This document shows, piece after piece, positions 5,738-6,538 of a stretch of 6,538 nucleotides of DNA (positions are counted from its first letter, which is position 1; each line of letters opens with the position of its first letter). The position numbers were made by a program, and so were the translations under genes. This DNA is from Actinobacteria bacterium UBA4719 (GTDB lineage: Bacteria > Actinomycetota > Actinomycetes > Actinomycetales > Dermatophilaceae): NCBI GenBank assembly GCA_002404345.1, contig DHJN01000102.1, positions 1 through 6,538 of the forward strand, given 5' to 3'. Under the pieces are notes generated by a model, which searched no databases, was not told where the DNA came from, and saw nothing but the letters and a program-made list of their open reading frames with translations.

Positions 5738-6421
5738 ATGTGGCCGGTCGACGTCGAGTCCCTGATCGCGCGTCAACGAGAGCTAGCGGACACCACTGCC
5801 CAGCCATGGACGCCACAGGACAGTGGGATCCGCATCGGAGGGTGCTGGGTGTGCTTCCCCCGTGGCCTGGACGGTCGCGGCAGCGCCGGAGACCCGACCT
5901 GGACTGCCGTCACGGTGATGACTGGGGACGACGTCGTCGACCAGCTCGTCAGAGCGGGTGTTGCTGGATCGTCCTACGTCCCAGGACTCCTGGCCCTCAG
6001 GATAGGTCGAGTGATGGAGCAGGCGACGCGGGCTCTGGCAAGTAGTCCGGACGTGCTGCTCGTCGACGCCACGGGCCGTGACCATCCGCGCAGGGCTGGA
6101 TTGGCTGTGCATCTGGGCGCGGAGCTCGCGATGCCCACGGTCGGACTCACGCACCGTCCACTCCTCGCTGTAGGCGATTGGCCACCGGATCGTCGAGGTG
6201 CCACGAGTCTGCTCCGGGTGGGAAACGACGTCGTCGCATGCTGGCTGCGTACTCAGCCTGGGGTCCGCCCGCTGGTCGTGCACCCCGGCTGGCAGGTCGA
6301 CCTGGCCACAGCCATCGACGTCGTCATGAGCACGTCCCCGCGATGTCGTACGCCGGAACCGCTGCGCCGTGCCCGCCACGCCGCCCGAGCAGCCCGTGCG
6401 CGGCCCGAGCAAACGCACTGA
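5738..6421 (+). CDS. endonuclease V family protein with altered catalytic residues
   Basis: Encodes 227 residues, the usual endonuclease V size. Classical members cut DNA or RNA one bond 3' of deoxyinosine or inosine. Family marks in order: RQRELA (12-17), GGCWVCFP (34-41) in place of AGVDxSFP, SYVPGLLALR (79-88) including the wedge motif YVPG, PDVLLVDATGRDHPRRAGLA (104-123), MPTVGLTHRPL (132-142), GCWLRT-type strand (VVACWLRT, 165-172), VVHPGWQVDLATA (180-192) and PEPLRRAR (206-213). Asp110 and His116 are kept. The metal-binding Asp of the first motif is Trp37. The Glu expected after LLALR is Ile89, written with the rare codon ATA. The Lys of GVAK is His139 and the His of PGH is Trp185. The reading frame is intact through all these sites, so this is not a frameshift. 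The in-frame TGA at 5732-5734 makes the ATG at 5738 the first possible start. It may be a non-cleaving binder or have a rearranged active site. The gene symbol nfi is avoided for that reason. Confidence 0.85.
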   Translation: MWPVDVESLIARQRELADTTAQPWTPQDSGIRIGGCWVCFPRGLDGRGSAGDPTWTAVTVMTGDDVVDQLVRAGVAGSSYVPGLLALRIGRVMEQATRALASSPDVLLVDATGRDHPRRAGLAVHLGAELAMPTVGLTHRPLLAVGDWPPDRRGATSLLRVGNDVVACWLRTQPGVRPLVVHPGWQVDLATAIDVVMSTSPRCRTPEPLRRARHAARAARARPEQTH

Positions 6422-6538
6422 CATCAGCGATCCGACCACGTGCGTCTTTCCGGCACCCCTCTGTTGTCAAGAGGGCGGTCTCGGCACCGCCGAGTGGTGC
6501 GCCGACGCTTGTCGCCGTCAAGGTCGTTCGGCCGGGGG
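6422..6538. other. downstream stretch with two overlapping hairpins
   Basis: After the endonuclease V stop, CCCTCT (6457-6462) can pair with AGAGGG (6470-6475), loop GTTGTCA. GGCGGT (6474-6479) can pair with ACCGCC (6486-6491), loop CTCGGC. The two share bases 6474-6475, so they compete at that point. Either could end rightward transcription, though neither has a T-run. On the reverse strand the first hairpin contains TTGACA, but no matching -10 element follows at 16-18 bases. No gene is supported from here to the window end. Confidence 0.35.

Noticed and set aside
5199..5765. 188-residue rightward frame with AAGGGA ahead of its ATG
   Set aside because: Despite a fair ribosome site, it is antisense to the much more protein-like 5297-5563 gene and its own composition is Arg/Ser/Thr/Pro-rich; it also runs into the endonuclease V start.
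6324..6521. 65-residue leftward frame at the right end
   Set aside because: Overlaps the end of the endonuclease V gene and has no motif or ribosome site.

Overview
The base composition (about two thirds G+C), GTG/TTG starts and protein families point to a high-GC actinomycete (Actinomycetota). The genus cannot be fixed from this window. No insertion sequence, integrase, CRISPR array, tRNA or rRNA gene was seen.

Layout from left to right. (1) Positions 1-368 are mostly non-coding and rich in inverted repeats; one frame may hold the last 30 codons of a gene entering from the left. (2) A leftward two-gene unit follows: a SnoaL-like ester cyclase/NTF2-fold protein (949-1383), then an SRPBCC (START/polyketide-cyclase) protein (369-944), 4 bases apart and ending at a hairpin (328-359). 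(3) Divergent from it across 140 bases is a large regulator of 764 residues (1524-3818) with an XRE-type helix-turn-helix, a NB-ARC/STAND ATPase and a TPR-like helical C-terminus. (4) A second, single SnoaL-like gene (4143-4520) lies leftward, followed by a perfect 8-bp hairpin (4086-4104). (5) About 740-780 bases (4521-5296) hold no gene I can support, only palindromes and hairpins. (6) A small all-beta-looking protein of unknown function (5297-5563, leftward) is divergent from an endonuclease V family gene (5738-6421, rightward). The window ends in a short hairpin-bearing stretch.

The left part reads as a regulatory module. The STAND regulator probably senses a signal and controls the divergent SnoaL/SRPBCC pair through the shared 140-base region. 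SnoaL-like and SRPBCC proteins both have cavities that bind or cyclise hydrophobic small molecules, so the pair could modify or bind a metabolite. The substrate and the control link are inference only.

The most notable single item is the endonuclease V homologue. It keeps the fold signatures and the Asp/His of the D-x-x-G-x-x-HPR motif. The positions of two of the three metal-binding carboxylates, and of two further conserved catalytic-pocket residues, carry other residues (Trp, Ile, His, Trp). It may be a non-cleaving inosine/lesion binder, or it may use a rearranged site.
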